From assembly GCA_017520935.1 (NCBI GenBank), contig JAFXEF010000028.1:1-64000 (forward strand): a stretch of 64,000 nt of DNA. The letters are read 5' to 3'. Positions 35,912-44,835 of this stretch are shown here, in pieces. The notes under the pieces were generated by a model. That model was not told the origin of the DNA, made no database searches, and saw nothing but the letters and a program-made list of their open reading frames with translations. This DNA is from Bacteroidaceae bacterium (GTDB lineage Bacteria > Bacteroidota > Bacteroidia > Bacteroidales > Bacteroidaceae). The translations under genes were made by a program, and so were the position numbers. The stretch's first letter is position 1; each line of letters opens with the position of its first letter.

Positions 35912-36730
35912 ATGAAGAAAAAGTTGTTGAGTGTTCTTGTTGCGATATCTGCTATAGGTTTGTTCTATTGCTTTGACTTTCCGGTAGCAGAGGATGCTGG
36001 CACCACTAAGAAAAATGTGACCGACGTGGTATATGGTGCGGTTGAAGGAATGGAGGTTCCCAAAACTCCTAAAGGGGTATCGGAGCGAATCCTGAAGAAA
36101 ACGAACTATACGGTGTCGTTCAATAAAAGGTACAATGTGCCTAATTGGGTAGCCTGGAATATCACGGCAGAGGAGCTGGTGGAGCGTGAGAGCCGTACCA
36201 ACGATTTCCAACCTGACCCGGAATTGGCCTCCAGCAGTGCCGTTACGACGGAAGATTATATAGGCAGTGGGTATGATCGTGGTCACATGTGTCCTGCTGC
36301 TGACAATCGCTATCATTGGCGAGCTATGGATGAGTGTTTCTATATGACTAATATGTGTCCGCAAAATCACAACCTGAATACGGGGGTATGGAACAATCTG
36401 GAACAGCTGTGTCGGCGTTGGGTGGATGAGAACAATGTTGTATATGTCGTGTGTGGCCCTATTTTTTACGCAGATTCCTCTCCTAAGTATATTGGTCGTC
36501 GTCATAAGGTGCGTGTACCGGATGCTTTCTTCAAAGTGGTGCTGCGTGATTACGAGCAGGGTAGACCCAAGGCTGCAGGGTTTATCTTTGAGAATAAGCC
36601 TGGTACGGAATCCTTGCGCAACTATGCATGTTCTATAGATAAGGTAGAAGAGGTGACGGGATTTGATTTTTTCCATCTCTTGCCTGACGAACTGGAAGAG
36701 AAGATGGAGTCAATGAGTGCATCGCTATAA
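35912..36730 (+). CDS. DNA/RNA non-specific endonuclease (NUC1 family, DRGH type)
   Basis: The 272-residue protein starts with a signal-like hydrophobic stretch (LLSVLVAISAIGLFYCF), so it is probably exported. The catalytic core reads GYDRGHMCPAADNRYHW, with the general-base histidine in DRGH, then MTNMCPQNHNLNTGVWNNLEQL, where Asn and Glu hold the Mg ion. These nucleases cut single- and double-stranded DNA and RNA. The Bacteroidetes members are usually periplasmic or secreted. No immunity gene is adjacent. Confidence 0.92.
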   Translation: MKKKLLSVLVAISAIGLFYCFDFPVAEDAGTTKKNVTDVVYGAVEGMEVPKTPKGVSERILKKTNYTVSFNKRYNVPNWVAWNITAEELVERESRTNDFQPDPELASSSAVTTEDYIGSGYDRGHMCPAADNRYHWRAMDECFYMTNMCPQNHNLNTGVWNNLEQLCRRWVDENNVVYVVCGPIFYADSSPKYIGRRHKVRVPDAFFKVVLRDYEQGRPKAAGFIFENKPGTESLRNYACSIDKVEEVTGFDFFHLLPDELEEKMESMSASL

Positions 36731-36731
36731 T

Positions 36732-36762
36732 AAAAAGAGAGAGAGAAGCAACTTCTCTCTCT
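36732..36762 (-). terminator. Terminator of the tRNA-Arg gene
   Basis: An 11-bp stem of AGAGAGAGAAG (36738-36748) with its complement (36752-36762) is followed on the minus strand by TTTTT. It starts at the tRNA CCA end. On the plus strand it could also end the endonuclease transcript, but no U-tract follows on that strand. Confidence 0.8.
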
Positions 36763-36839
36763 TGGTGATTCCGGAGCGACTCGAACGCTCGACCTACTGC
36801 TTAGAAGGCAGTTGCTCTATCCAGCTGAGCTACGGAACC
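36763..36839 (-). tRNA. tRNA-Arg (anticodon TCT)
   Basis: On the minus strand the acceptor strand GGTTCCG (36839-36833) pairs with CGGAATC. The D-arm is GCTCAGCTGGATAGAGC, the anticodon arm is ACTGC-CTTCTAA-GCAGT with anticodon TCT, and the T-arm loop is TTCGAGT. The discriminator A is followed by an encoded CCA (36763-36765). It reads AGA codons. Confidence 0.96.
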
Positions 36840-36869
36840 AACCTTGATTGCTTTTTGTGAAAAGCGCTG

Positions 36870-36901
36870 CAAAATTAGTACTTATTGTTGATTTTTCCAA
36901 A
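36870..36901 (-). promoter_or_regulatory. Promoter of tRNA-Arg
   Basis: On the minus strand TTTG (36898-36901), a 20-nt spacer and TAATTTTG (36870-36877) match the Bacteroides consensus. The start would be near 36863, 24 nt before the mature tRNA. Confidence 0.75.
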
Positions 36902-36916
36902 AAAAACAGAATTTAT

Positions 36917-37023
36917 TTCGCTCGTTTGTTGTACCTTTGCAATAAATCGCGAAGGTACACTGCACTCGCTGGGAAAAATATTAAAGCAGGCTTTATGTTT
37001 TTCGCTCGTTTGTAGTACCTTTG
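36917..37023 (+). promoter_or_regulatory. Tandem promoter modules before yccF
   Basis: TTCGCTCGTTTGTNGTACCTTTGCAATAAAT-like blocks occur twice, 84 bp apart, with -7 boxes TACCTTTG at 36932-36939 and 37016-37023. Between them lie a GAAGGTACACTGCACTCGC-type block and AAAGCAGGCTTT. The layout matches the modules at 55353-55559 and 62485-62657. Confidence 0.7.
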
Positions 37024-37048
37024 CAATAAATATTGATTAGAATAATAT

Positions 37049-37420
37049 ATGATGTCATTTATAGGTAATATTATTTGGGTGGTCTTTGGCGGGTTTGTCA
37101 TGGCTGCAGCCTATTTTGTCTTGGGTATTGCATATTGCATCACGATTATAGGTATCCCCGTGGGTGTACAGTTATTCAAGATGGCAGGCCTTTCACTATT
37201 CCCTTTTGGTCGTGAGGTGAGAGATAAGAATGGAGAGATGGGATGCTGGCCGATGTTTCTGAATATACTTTGGATTGTATTTGGTGGTATAGAGATGGCA
37301 CTGACTCACGCCGTGATTGGACTTCTCTTCTGCATCACTATCGTAGGTATTCCTTTTGGTAAACAACATTTCAAATTGGCCGTACTTGCATTGATGCCAT
37401 TCGGAAAGGAGATTCAATAG
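37049..37420 (+). CDS. YccF-domain inner-membrane protein
   Basis: The 123-residue protein contains two copies of the YccF motif (IGNIIWVVFGG and LNILWIVFGGIEMALTHAVIGLLFCITIVGIPFGKQHFKLA), each with a membrane hairpin. The function of the family is not known. Two ATGs fit, 37049 and 37052. It is followed after 33 nt by the antiporter gene, so the two may share a transcript. Confidence 0.9.
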   Translation: MMSFIGNIIWVVFGGFVMAAAYFVLGIAYCITIIGIPVGVQLFKMAGLSLFPFGREVRDKNGEMGCWPMFLNILWIVFGGIEMALTHAVIGLLFCITIVGIPFGKQHFKLAVLALMPFGKEIQ

Positions 37421-37453
37421 CTGATAGAATAAGGATTAATAAGTAGAGGATAG

Positions 37454-38419
37454 ATGTGGATTGATATTCTATGGATTGTAGCTGGCCTGGTGTTGATACT
37501 TGTCGGCTCTGATTGGCTCGTAGAAGGGGCCTCGGGTGTAGCCCGTAAATATGGAATAAGTGAATTTGTCATTGGTATGACAATCGTTGGTATAGGTACC
37601 TCGATGCCTGAATTGGTGTCGAGTCTGATTTCAGCAATCCAAGGGCATGGTGATATGGCATTGGGTAATGTGATGGGATCGAACATTTGTAATATCCTGC
37701 TCATCTTGGGTGTCACGGCATTGATTTCGCCTATCAAATATACCAAGAGCAATATTCGTAAGGATATCCCGTTTGCCATTCTTGCGTCATTGTTCCTTAT
37801 GCTGATGCTGTACAATAGCTTTGGCTTGTTTGGCGAGATGGGTACTCCGGGAATCTCTCGCAGTGATGCCCTCTATCTTCTGGGGATATTTGGGGTATTT
37901 ATGATTGACTCCTTCAAGTCGGCAAAGAACGGGAACGATGAAGAGGAAGGGAATGTCAAACCGATGCCGATGGTTAAGGCTCTTGTTTTCATAGTACTTG
38001 GATTGGCAGGTCTGGTTTTTGGTGGGCAGGTGTTTGTGGATCACACGGTGAGTATTGCCGAGAAGTTCCATGTGTCGGAGGCTTTCATATCCATCACATT
38101 GATGGCCGTGGGTACCTCACTGCCTGAGCTGGCGACTTGCATTGTAGCAGCCATGAAAGGACAGAATCAGTTGGCCTTAGGCAACGTTATAGGTTCCAAC
38201 ATATTCAATATCTCGCTCATCCTTGGTTCCAGTGCTGTAATATCTCCATTTGAGATTCAGACTATCTCGACGGTAGATATGGTTGTGGTTATTGTGGCGA
38301 TTGTGTTGTTGTGGCTGGCAGCGTTCACCTTCAAGAAAAGGATGTTGGATAGGGTGGAAGGCGCTATCTTCCTGCTATGCTACATTGGCTATATCGTGTA
38401 TCTTACAATGAACGTGTAG
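37454..38419 (+). CDS. Calcium/sodium antiporter (CaCA family, YrbG-like)
   Basis: The 321-residue protein has about ten membrane segments and both alpha repeats of the CaCA family: GIGTSMPELVSSLISAIQGHGDMALGNVMGSN near residue 50-80 and VGTSLPELATCIVAAMKGQNQLALGNVIGSN near 215-245. The GTS(M/L)PE and GN(V)xGSN motifs bind the ions. An acidic cytosolic loop lies in the middle (KNGNDEEEGNVK). The exported ion is probably Ca2+. Confidence 0.94.
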   Translation: MWIDILWIVAGLVLILVGSDWLVEGASGVARKYGISEFVIGMTIVGIGTSMPELVSSLISAIQGHGDMALGNVMGSNICNILLILGVTALISPIKYTKSNIRKDIPFAILASLFLMLMLYNSFGLFGEMGTPGISRSDALYLLGIFGVFMIDSFKSAKNGNDEEEGNVKPMPMVKALVFIVLGLAGLVFGGQVFVDHTVSIAEKFHVSEAFISITLMAVGTSLPELATCIVAAMKGQNQLALGNVIGSNIFNISLILGSSAVISPFEIQTISTVDMVVVIVAIVLLWLAAFTFKKRMLDRVEGAIFLLCYIGYIVYLTMNV

Positions 38420-38440
38420 GGCATACCCAATAATTTTAAT

Positions 38441-38448
38441 TACCTTTG
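38441..38448 (+). promoter_or_regulatory. -7 box of the PBP1a gene
   Basis: TACCTTTG matches the -7 consensus and lies 20 nt before the ATG at 38469. The -33 element is not clear. Confidence 0.55.
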
Positions 38449-38468
38449 TTGCTGAATTTGTATACGCT

Positions 38469-40793
38469 ATGCTGAAGAAAATAATTTATGCTCTTTGGGC
38501 ACTGTTGGCAGTAGGTATTGTTGCTGCATTCCTGATTTTCTATTCTATCACAAAAGGATGGATAGGGTTCGTGCCTCCGGTGGAAGAGTTGGAGAATCCC
38601 AATTATAAGTTTGCAACACAGATTATCTCTGCCGACGGCAAGTTGCTGAGCACCTATTCATATAGTAGGGAGAATCGTGTTTGGACCAATTATGAAGATC
38701 TCTCCCCGAAGTTGGTTGAGGCACTGATAAGCACTGAGGATGTCCGCTTTACGGAACATTCAGGTATTGACCTCCGTGCCTTGATGCGTGCCATCATTAA
38801 GACCGGCTTGTTGCGTCAGTCTGGCTCGGGAGGTGGTAGTACGCTTACTCAGCAGCTGGCCAAGCAACTGTATACAGAGGTGGCGGGCAGTAAGATAGAA
38901 CGCTTGTTCCAGAAACCTATTGAGTGGGTCATCGCGGTGAAGTTAGAGAAGTATTATACCAAAGAAGAGATACTGACGATGTATCTCAATAAATATGACT
39001 TCGGCAACAATGCAATCGGTATAAAGACGGCAGCTAACACTTATTTCTCCAAAGAGCCCAAGGAACTCTCTGTCGAGGAGGCTGCAACGTTAGTGGGTAT
39101 GTGCAAGAACTCGTCGCTCTACAATCCAGTGCGTCGTAACGAGACCACACGGAAACGACGTAATGTGGTGCTTTCTCAGATGGAGAAGAACAATTGCCTC
39201 ACAGCAGCAGAGACTGACTCGCTGCAAAAAACTCCCTTGGTGCTCAATTACCGTAGGGTAGACCATAAGCTGGGGCCGGCTCCCTATTTCCGAGAGTATT
39301 TGCGTGGGGTGCTTACGGCTAAGGAACCCGTAAAGAAGAACTATCGCGGATGGCAGATGCAGAAGTTCTATGAAGATTCGCTTGACTGGGCCAACAATCC
39401 GCTCTTTGGCTGGTGCAACAAGAACAAGAAGAAGGATGGTAGCAACTACAATCTTTATACCGACGGACTGAAGATATTCGTTACGTTGGATTCGCGTATG
39501 CAGCAATATGCCGAGGAAGCTGTAGACGAACATATCAAGGGGTATTTGCAGCCGCGCTTCTTCAAGTCAAAGAAAGGGCATCGCAATGCTCCGTACGATA
39601 ACCTCAAGCCTGCAGAGATTGAGAACTTGCTTGTGCGTGCCATGAAACAAACCGACCGTTATCGTGGCATGAAGAAGGCTGGCTACTCTGATGAGGCTAT
39701 ACGCGATACGTTTGACGTGAAGCGCGAGATGCGTGTGTTTGCATATACAGGCAGCCGTGATACCATCATGTCGCCTATGGACTCTATCCGCTATTATAAG
39801 CATTTCCTTCGTGTGGGATTCATGTCGATGGATCCGGTTACGGGCTATGTGAAGGCTTATGTGGGTGGTCCGGACTATACCCATTTCCAGTATGATATGG
39901 CAATGGTTGGGCGTCGTCAGGTTGGTTCTACCATCAAACCCTATCTGTATACCTTGGCTATGGAGAACGGATTTTCGCCTTGCGACCAGACACGCAATGT
40001 GGAGCAAACCATACTTACGGAGGACGGACAGATCTGGATACCGCGCAATACGGGCAATAAGGATGATTATGGCAAGGTCGTGAGTTTGCGCTGGGGCCTT
40101 TCGCAGTCCAACAACTGGATTTCGGCCTATCTGATGAGTAAGCTCAATCCTTATGCCTTCAAGAGCCTGATACATCAGTTTGGTATTCGCAATCAAGATA
40201 TCCAACCCACCCCCTCGCTTTGTCTCGGTCCTTGCGACATTTCGGTGGGTGAGATGGTAGGTGCCTATACTGCCTTCCCGAACAATGGGATACGTACTGA
40301 ACCGCTCTTTGTTACTCGTATCGAAGACAATGAAGGGAATATCCTGGCTACTTTCACCCCGAAGACATTTGAGGTAATTAGCAAGGAGAGTTCCTATAAG
40401 ATGATTGATATGATGAAGGCTGTGGTTGACGAAGGTACGGGCCGTCGACTCCGTTTCCGCTATAAACTGACAGCCGAGATTGCAGGTAAGACGGGTACGA
40501 CCAACGACAATGCCGATGGCTGGTTTATGGGCTATACTCCTTCGCTTGTTAGTGGCTGTTGGGTTGGTGGTGATGACCGCGACATCCACTTCACGAGTAT
40601 GAGCGACGGACAAGGAGCCTCTATGGCATTGCCTATCTGGGCGTTGTATATGCAAAAAGTGTATGCCGACCAGACCTTGGGCTATTCGCAGGATGAGACG
40701 TTCAATATCCCCGAGGACTTTAATCCTTGTGAACAGCAAACCGTCGTGACTAACTATACAGACGAACAGCAGTTGGATGGCTTCTTTGAATAA
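38469..40793 (+). CDS. Class A penicillin-binding protein (PBP1a type)
   Basis: The 774-residue bifunctional peptidoglycan synthase has an N-terminal membrane anchor (about 5-27). The GT51 glycosyltransferase has catalytic Glu in ISTEDVRFTEHSGID and GGGSTLTQQLAKQL. The transpeptidase has SxxK in VGSTIKPYL, SxN in SQSNNWIS and KTGT in AGKTGTTNDNADGW. Its length and order are normal. It builds the cell wall from lipid II. The M16-like gene begins 10 nt after its stop. Confidence 0.95.
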   Translation: MLKKIIYALWALLAVGIVAAFLIFYSITKGWIGFVPPVEELENPNYKFATQIISADGKLLSTYSYSRENRVWTNYEDLSPKLVEALISTEDVRFTEHSGIDLRALMRAIIKTGLLRQSGSGGGSTLTQQLAKQLYTEVAGSKIERLFQKPIEWVIAVKLEKYYTKEEILTMYLNKYDFGNNAIGIKTAANTYFSKEPKELSVEEAATLVGMCKNSSLYNPVRRNETTRKRRNVVLSQMEKNNCLTAAETDSLQKTPLVLNYRRVDHKLGPAPYFREYLRGVLTAKEPVKKNYRGWQMQKFYEDSLDWANNPLFGWCNKNKKKDGSNYNLYTDGLKIFVTLDSRMQQYAEEAVDEHIKGYLQPRFFKSKKGHRNAPYDNLKPAEIENLLVRAMKQTDRYRGMKKAGYSDEAIRDTFDVKREMRVFAYTGSRDTIMSPMDSIRYYKHFLRVGFMSMDPVTGYVKAYVGGPDYTHFQYDMAMVGRRQVGSTIKPYLYTLAMENGFSPCDQTRNVEQTILTEDGQIWIPRNTGNKDDYGKVVSLRWGLSQSNNWISAYLMSKLNPYAFKSLIHQFGIRNQDIQPTPSLCLGPCDISVGEMVGAYTAFPNNGIRTEPLFVTRIEDNEGNILATFTPKTFEVISKESSYKMIDMMKAVVDEGTGRRLRFRYKLTAEIAGKTGTTNDNADGWFMGYTPSLVSGCWVGGDDRDIHFTSMSDGQGASMALPIWALYMQKVYADQTLGYSQDETFNIPEDFNPCEQQTVVTNYTDEQQLDGFFE

Positions 40794-40803
40794 TCTTTGA
40801 AAA

Positions 40804-42078
40804 ATGCTTGATCGTACCGTCCCCCCTATGGTGCAGAGCCTGCCGTTTACCTTTCGCAAACCGGGACGGCAGGTCTTTCCCAATGGTATACCTCTATATA
40901 TGATAGAAGCCGCAGGGCAAGAGGTGGTGCGCATCGATTTTGTGTTCTCGGTGGGGCAATGGCATCAGACGCAGAAGTTGCAGGCGCTCTTTACTTGTAG
41001 AATGTTGCGTGAGGGATGCCGTGGATATTCGTCATCATCCTTTGCCGAGCGGATCGACTATTATGGGGCGTGGCTTGAGCTAAGTGTTGCGATGAACCGT
41101 ACTTTCGTCACACTTTATACATTGAAGAAGTTCTTTCCTCAAACGATAACTCTCGTGCAACGTATGCTCTTTGAGCCTGCTTTCAGTGAAGAGCACTTTC
41201 TGACGATACGTGCAAATAATAAAGCCCAGTTCCAGGTCAATATGCAAAAGGGCGAAGTGCTCGCTATGCGTGCTCTTCGGCATAGTGTGTATGGCGTGAC
41301 TCATCCTTGTGGCATGTCTACAATGCCTGAAGACTATGATGCTCTGCATACGGATGCTTTGGTCGATTTCTATGGCCGTTATTATGGCTCGCGCAATTGT
41401 ACTATTTATTTGTCTGGCAGTATCGACGATGGTGTGGTTTCTCAAGTGGAGTCTCTTTTTGGTCGGATGGAGTGGGGCAGTAGTAGCCTCGTGGGTGATA
41501 GAGAGTATTCCTTGTCGCCAGCCAATGAGCGAAATGCTGTTATTATGCATCCTGACTCAGTACAATGTAGTATTCGTATGGGATGCTTGCTGATGGATGT
41601 GAAGGAGGCTGACTATTTGCCTATGCGAGTGCTCAACACGGTGCTTGGCGGGTATTTCGGTAGCCGACTGATGAAGAATGTACGTGAGAGCAAGGGCTAT
41701 ACTTACCATATCGGCTCTGACCTTGTAACCAACACGTCACAGGTGATGTTTATGGTGAGCTGTGAAGCGCTTGCAGACAAGGCTGAAGAGGTGATGGATG
41801 AGGTGAGGAACGAGATTTTGCGCTTGCAGGCACAATTGGTGCCCGATGCGGAGCTTCGTATGGTGCGCAACTACATGACCGGAGAGATATGCCGCAACTA
41901 TGAGGGTGCCTTTTCATTGACCGATGCCTATATCTTCATGGAGCATCTGGGACTTCCGCAAACCCACATTGAAGATACTGTGAGAGCCATTTGCACTACA
42001 GATGCCGCTTGTTTGCAACAGCTTGCCCGGCGATACCTGCATCCCGAGTCGCTCTATACGGTAGTGGTGCGTCCGTAG
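40804..42078 (+). CDS. M16-family peptidase homologue without the zinc motif
   Basis: The 424-residue protein keeps the two-lobe M16 fold pattern: NGIPLYMIEAAGQEVVRIDFVFSVG at the start, ALRHSVYGVTHPCG in the middle, and the C-lobe signature NTVLGGYFGSRLMKNVRESKGYTY. The inverted zinc motif HxxEH expected near residue 65 is replaced by LFTCRMLREGCRG, so it cannot bind the catalytic zinc and is probably inactive. Inactive members usually pair with an active one, which is not in this window. It is coupled to the PBP1a gene by a 10-nt gap and ends in a terminator. Confidence 0.85.
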   Translation: MLDRTVPPMVQSLPFTFRKPGRQVFPNGIPLYMIEAAGQEVVRIDFVFSVGQWHQTQKLQALFTCRMLREGCRGYSSSSFAERIDYYGAWLELSVAMNRTFVTLYTLKKFFPQTITLVQRMLFEPAFSEEHFLTIRANNKAQFQVNMQKGEVLAMRALRHSVYGVTHPCGMSTMPEDYDALHTDALVDFYGRYYGSRNCTIYLSGSIDDGVVSQVESLFGRMEWGSSSLVGDREYSLSPANERNAVIMHPDSVQCSIRMGCLLMDVKEADYLPMRVLNTVLGGYFGSRLMKNVRESKGYTYHIGSDLVTNTSQVMFMVSCEALADKAEEVMDEVRNEILRLQAQLVPDAELRMVRNYMTGEICRNYEGAFSLTDAYIFMEHLGLPQTHIEDTVRAICTTDAACLQQLARRYLHPESLYTVVVRP

Positions 42079-42105
42079 GTGGCTTTTTCTTAGCTTCTTT
42101 CCCTC

Positions 42106-42150
42106 CTTGTGAATAAACTGCTGAATGGGATTCACAAGCGCTTTTTTCTT
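42106..42150 (+). terminator. Intrinsic terminator after the M16 homologue
   Basis: CTTGTGAAT (42106-42114) pairs with ATTCACAAG (42130-42138), followed by CGCTTTTTTCTT. It lies 28 nt after the stop. Confidence 0.75.
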
Positions 42151-42158
42151 CTAAATAA

Positions 42159-42189
42159 TTTGTCATGTCACGAAAAGTGTGTAATTTTA
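42159..42189 (+). promoter_or_regulatory. Promoter of gyrA
   Basis: TTTG (42159-42162), a 19-nt spacer and TAATTTTA (42182-42189) match the Bacteroides consensus except for the last base of the -7 box. The leader to the ATG is about 30 nt. Confidence 0.6.
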
Positions 42190-42225
42190 CACGTTTTTAT
42201 GTTTCGACAGAATTACTATTAAAAT

Positions 42226-44796
42226 ATGAATTTAGATCAAGACAGAATCATTAAGGTCGATATTGAGCAGGAGATGCGCAAATCGTATATCGACTACTCT
42301 ATGTCGGTGATTGTGGAACGTGCTTTGCCTGATGTGCGCGACGGTCTCAAGCCCGTTCACCGAAGAATCCTTTACAGTATGATGAAAGAGGGTAACACCT
42401 CGGACAAGGGATACCGCAAGTCAGCACGTACCGTGGGTGATGTGATGGGTAAGTATCACCCTCATGGCGACTCGTCCATCTATGGCTCATTGGTGCGTAT
42501 GGCACAGGAGTGGGCTATGCGCTACACACTGATTGATGGCCAGGGTAACTTCGGCTCGATCGACGGTGACAGCCCTGCCGCCATGCGTTATACCGAGGCT
42601 CGACTCAACAAGATTGGCGAGGATATGATGCAGGATATCAACAAGGAGACTGTAGACTTCCAGCCCAACTATGACGAGAAGGATGTGGAGCCTTGTGTGC
42701 TCTCGACCCGTATCCCCAATTTACTGGTGAACGGTGCAACGGGTATTGCCGTAGGTATGGCTACCAATATGCCTACACACAACCTGCGTGAGGTAATCAA
42801 CGCTTGTGTGGCCTATATCGACAATCCCGAGCTCACTACCGAGGAGCTGATGGAGTATGTGAAGGCTCCCGACTTCCCTACAGGAGGATATATCTATGGC
42901 ATGGCCGGCGTGAAGGATGCCTACGAGACTGGCCGCGGACGTGTGGTAATGCGTGCCAAGACCGAAATAGAGACCGACACGAACCACGATAAGATTATCG
43001 TGACCGAGATACCTTATGGTGTGAACAAGGCCGAACTCATCAAGTATATTGCCGGTCTTGTGAGCGACAAGAAGATAGACGGCATCAGCAATGTCAACGA
43101 CGAATCGGACAAGGACGGTATGCGTATCGTGATTGATGTGAAGCGCGATGCCAATGCCAGTGTAGTGCTCAACAAACTGTTCAAGATGACCCAGCTGCAG
43201 ACTGCCTTCAGTGTCAACAGCGTGGCTCTTATCCCTTGTGGTGAAGGCAACAAGCTGAGACCTAAGGTGCTCTCGCTTCGCGATTGCATCAAGTACTTCG
43301 TAGAGCACCGTCATGAGGTAGTAATCCGTCGCACCAAGTATGACTTGCGCAAGGCAGAGGAGCGCGCCCATATTCTTGAAGGACTTATCATCGCCTCGGA
43401 CAACATCGATGAGGTAATCCGCATCATCAAGTCGGCACGTACACCGGCCGATGCCATCACTGGCCTTATGGAGCGCTTTACGCTTACCGAGATTCAGGCT
43501 CGCGCTATCGTGGAGATGCGTCTGCGCCAGCTTACTGGCCTGCAGCAAGAGCAGCTGCATGCCGAGTATGACGAGCTGATGAAGCTCATCGCCCATTTGA
43601 ATGAGATCCTCGTCAATGACGATCTCTGCAAGCAGGTGATGAAGGACGAACTCACAGAGGTATCAGACAAGTATGGCGATGACCGCAAGACAGAGATTGT
43701 ATACTCATCTGAGGAGTTCAACCCCGAAGACTTCTATGCCGATGATGAAATGGTAATCACCATCTCTCACCTCGGATACATCAAGCGTACTCCGCTGAGC
43801 GAGTTCCGCACACAGAACCGTGGTGGTGTAGGCTCTAAGGGTAGCGACACCCGTGAATCCGACTTCGTAGAGTACATCTATATGGCTACCATGCACAATA
43901 CCATGATATTCTTCACCCAGAAGGGACGTTGCTATTGGCTCAAGGTATACGAAATCCCCGAAGGTACCAAGAACTCGAAGGGACGCGCCATCCAGAATAT
44001 GCTTAACATTGATCCTGATGACAAGGTGAACGCATTCGTACATGTGAGAAACCTTGCTGACAAGGACTTCGTGAATTCACACTACCTGATGTTCTGTACC
44101 AAGAACGGCGTGGTGAAGAAGACTTGTCTGGAGGCATACTCGCGTCCACGCACCAATGGTGTGAACGCCATCACCATCCGTGAAGATGACCGAGTGATTG
44201 AGGTGGCAATGACCAACGGTGAGAACGAAATCGTACTTGCCAACAAGAATGGTCGCGCCATCCGCTTCCATGAGGGCGTGGTGCGTGAGATGGGGCGTAC
44301 GGCAACCGGTGTTCGCGGTATGACACTCGACGAAGACGGGCAGGATGAGGTGATAGGCATGATTGTAATCAACGATGCCGAGTATGAAAACATCATGGTG
44401 GTTTCTGAGCAGGGCTATGGTAAACGTAGCGATGTGGAGGAATACCGCATCACCAACCGTGGTGGCAAGGGAGTGAAGACGCTGGATATCACCGAGAAGA
44501 CCGGCAAGCTCGTGGCCATCAAGACCGTGACTGACGATAATGACCTGATGATTATCAATAAGTCGGGTGTGGTGATTCGTCTCAAGGTGGCTGATGTGCG
44601 CATCCAGGGTCGTGCTACACAGGGTGTACGACTCATCAACCTCGGCAAGCGCAACGACCAAATCAGTTCAGTATGTAAGGTGACTACAGAGGAACCCGAT
44701 GTGCAGGATACAGAGGTCGTAGAGGGAGAGGCACCGGCTATAGAGTTGCCGGAGAACGCCGGAATCTCGGATGCTACCGAACATATCAACGAATAA
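42226..44796 (+). CDS. gyrA: DNA gyrase subunit A
   Basis: The 856-residue protein has the breakage-reunion domain with catalytic Tyr122 in AAMRYTEAR, and the quinolone pocket HGDSSIYG at 80-87, aligned to E. coli without gaps: Ser83 is kept, position 87 is Gly where E. coli has Asp. The C-terminal domain has six beta-blades, and its first-blade Q/R-rich GyrA box corresponds to QNRGGVGSKG. An acidic tail closes it. It introduces negative supercoils together with GyrB. The stop is followed 39 nt later by a TPR gene on the same strand. Confidence 0.98.
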   Translation: MNLDQDRIIKVDIEQEMRKSYIDYSMSVIVERALPDVRDGLKPVHRRILYSMMKEGNTSDKGYRKSARTVGDVMGKYHPHGDSSIYGSLVRMAQEWAMRYTLIDGQGNFGSIDGDSPAAMRYTEARLNKIGEDMMQDINKETVDFQPNYDEKDVEPCVLSTRIPNLLVNGATGIAVGMATNMPTHNLREVINACVAYIDNPELTTEELMEYVKAPDFPTGGYIYGMAGVKDAYETGRGRVVMRAKTEIETDTNHDKIIVTEIPYGVNKAELIKYIAGLVSDKKIDGISNVNDESDKDGMRIVIDVKRDANASVVLNKLFKMTQLQTAFSVNSVALIPCGEGNKLRPKVLSLRDCIKYFVEHRHEVVIRRTKYDLRKAEERAHILEGLIIASDNIDEVIRIIKSARTPADAITGLMERFTLTEIQARAIVEMRLRQLTGLQQEQLHAEYDELMKLIAHLNEILVNDDLCKQVMKDELTEVSDKYGDDRKTEIVYSSEEFNPEDFYADDEMVITISHLGYIKRTPLSEFRTQNRGGVGSKGSDTRESDFVEYIYMATMHNTMIFFTQKGRCYWLKVYEIPEGTKNSKGRAIQNMLNIDPDDKVNAFVHVRNLADKDFVNSHYLMFCTKNGVVKKTCLEAYSRPRTNGVNAITIREDDRVIEVAMTNGENEIVLANKNGRAIRFHEGVVREMGRTATGVRGMTLDEDGQDEVIGMIVINDAEYENIMVVSEQGYGKRSDVEEYRITNRGGKGVKTLDITEKTGKLVAIKTVTDDNDLMIINKSGVVIRLKVADVRIQGRATQGVRLINLGKRNDQISSVCKVTTEEPDVQDTEVVEGEAPAIELPENAGISDATEHINE

Positions 44797-44835
44797 TGAA
44801 GTTAACTAATCAATAATCACTAAATCATTAAAAGT

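Noticed and set aside
35912..36730. Polymorphic toxin effector
   Set aside because: The DRGH nuclease is a stand-alone exported enzyme with no delivery domain and no immunity gene next to it.
39567..40934. Long minus-strand frame (455 codons) opposite the PBP1a gene
   Set aside because: It is a shadow of a clear PBP1a gene with all catalytic motifs, and its product has no recognisable domain.
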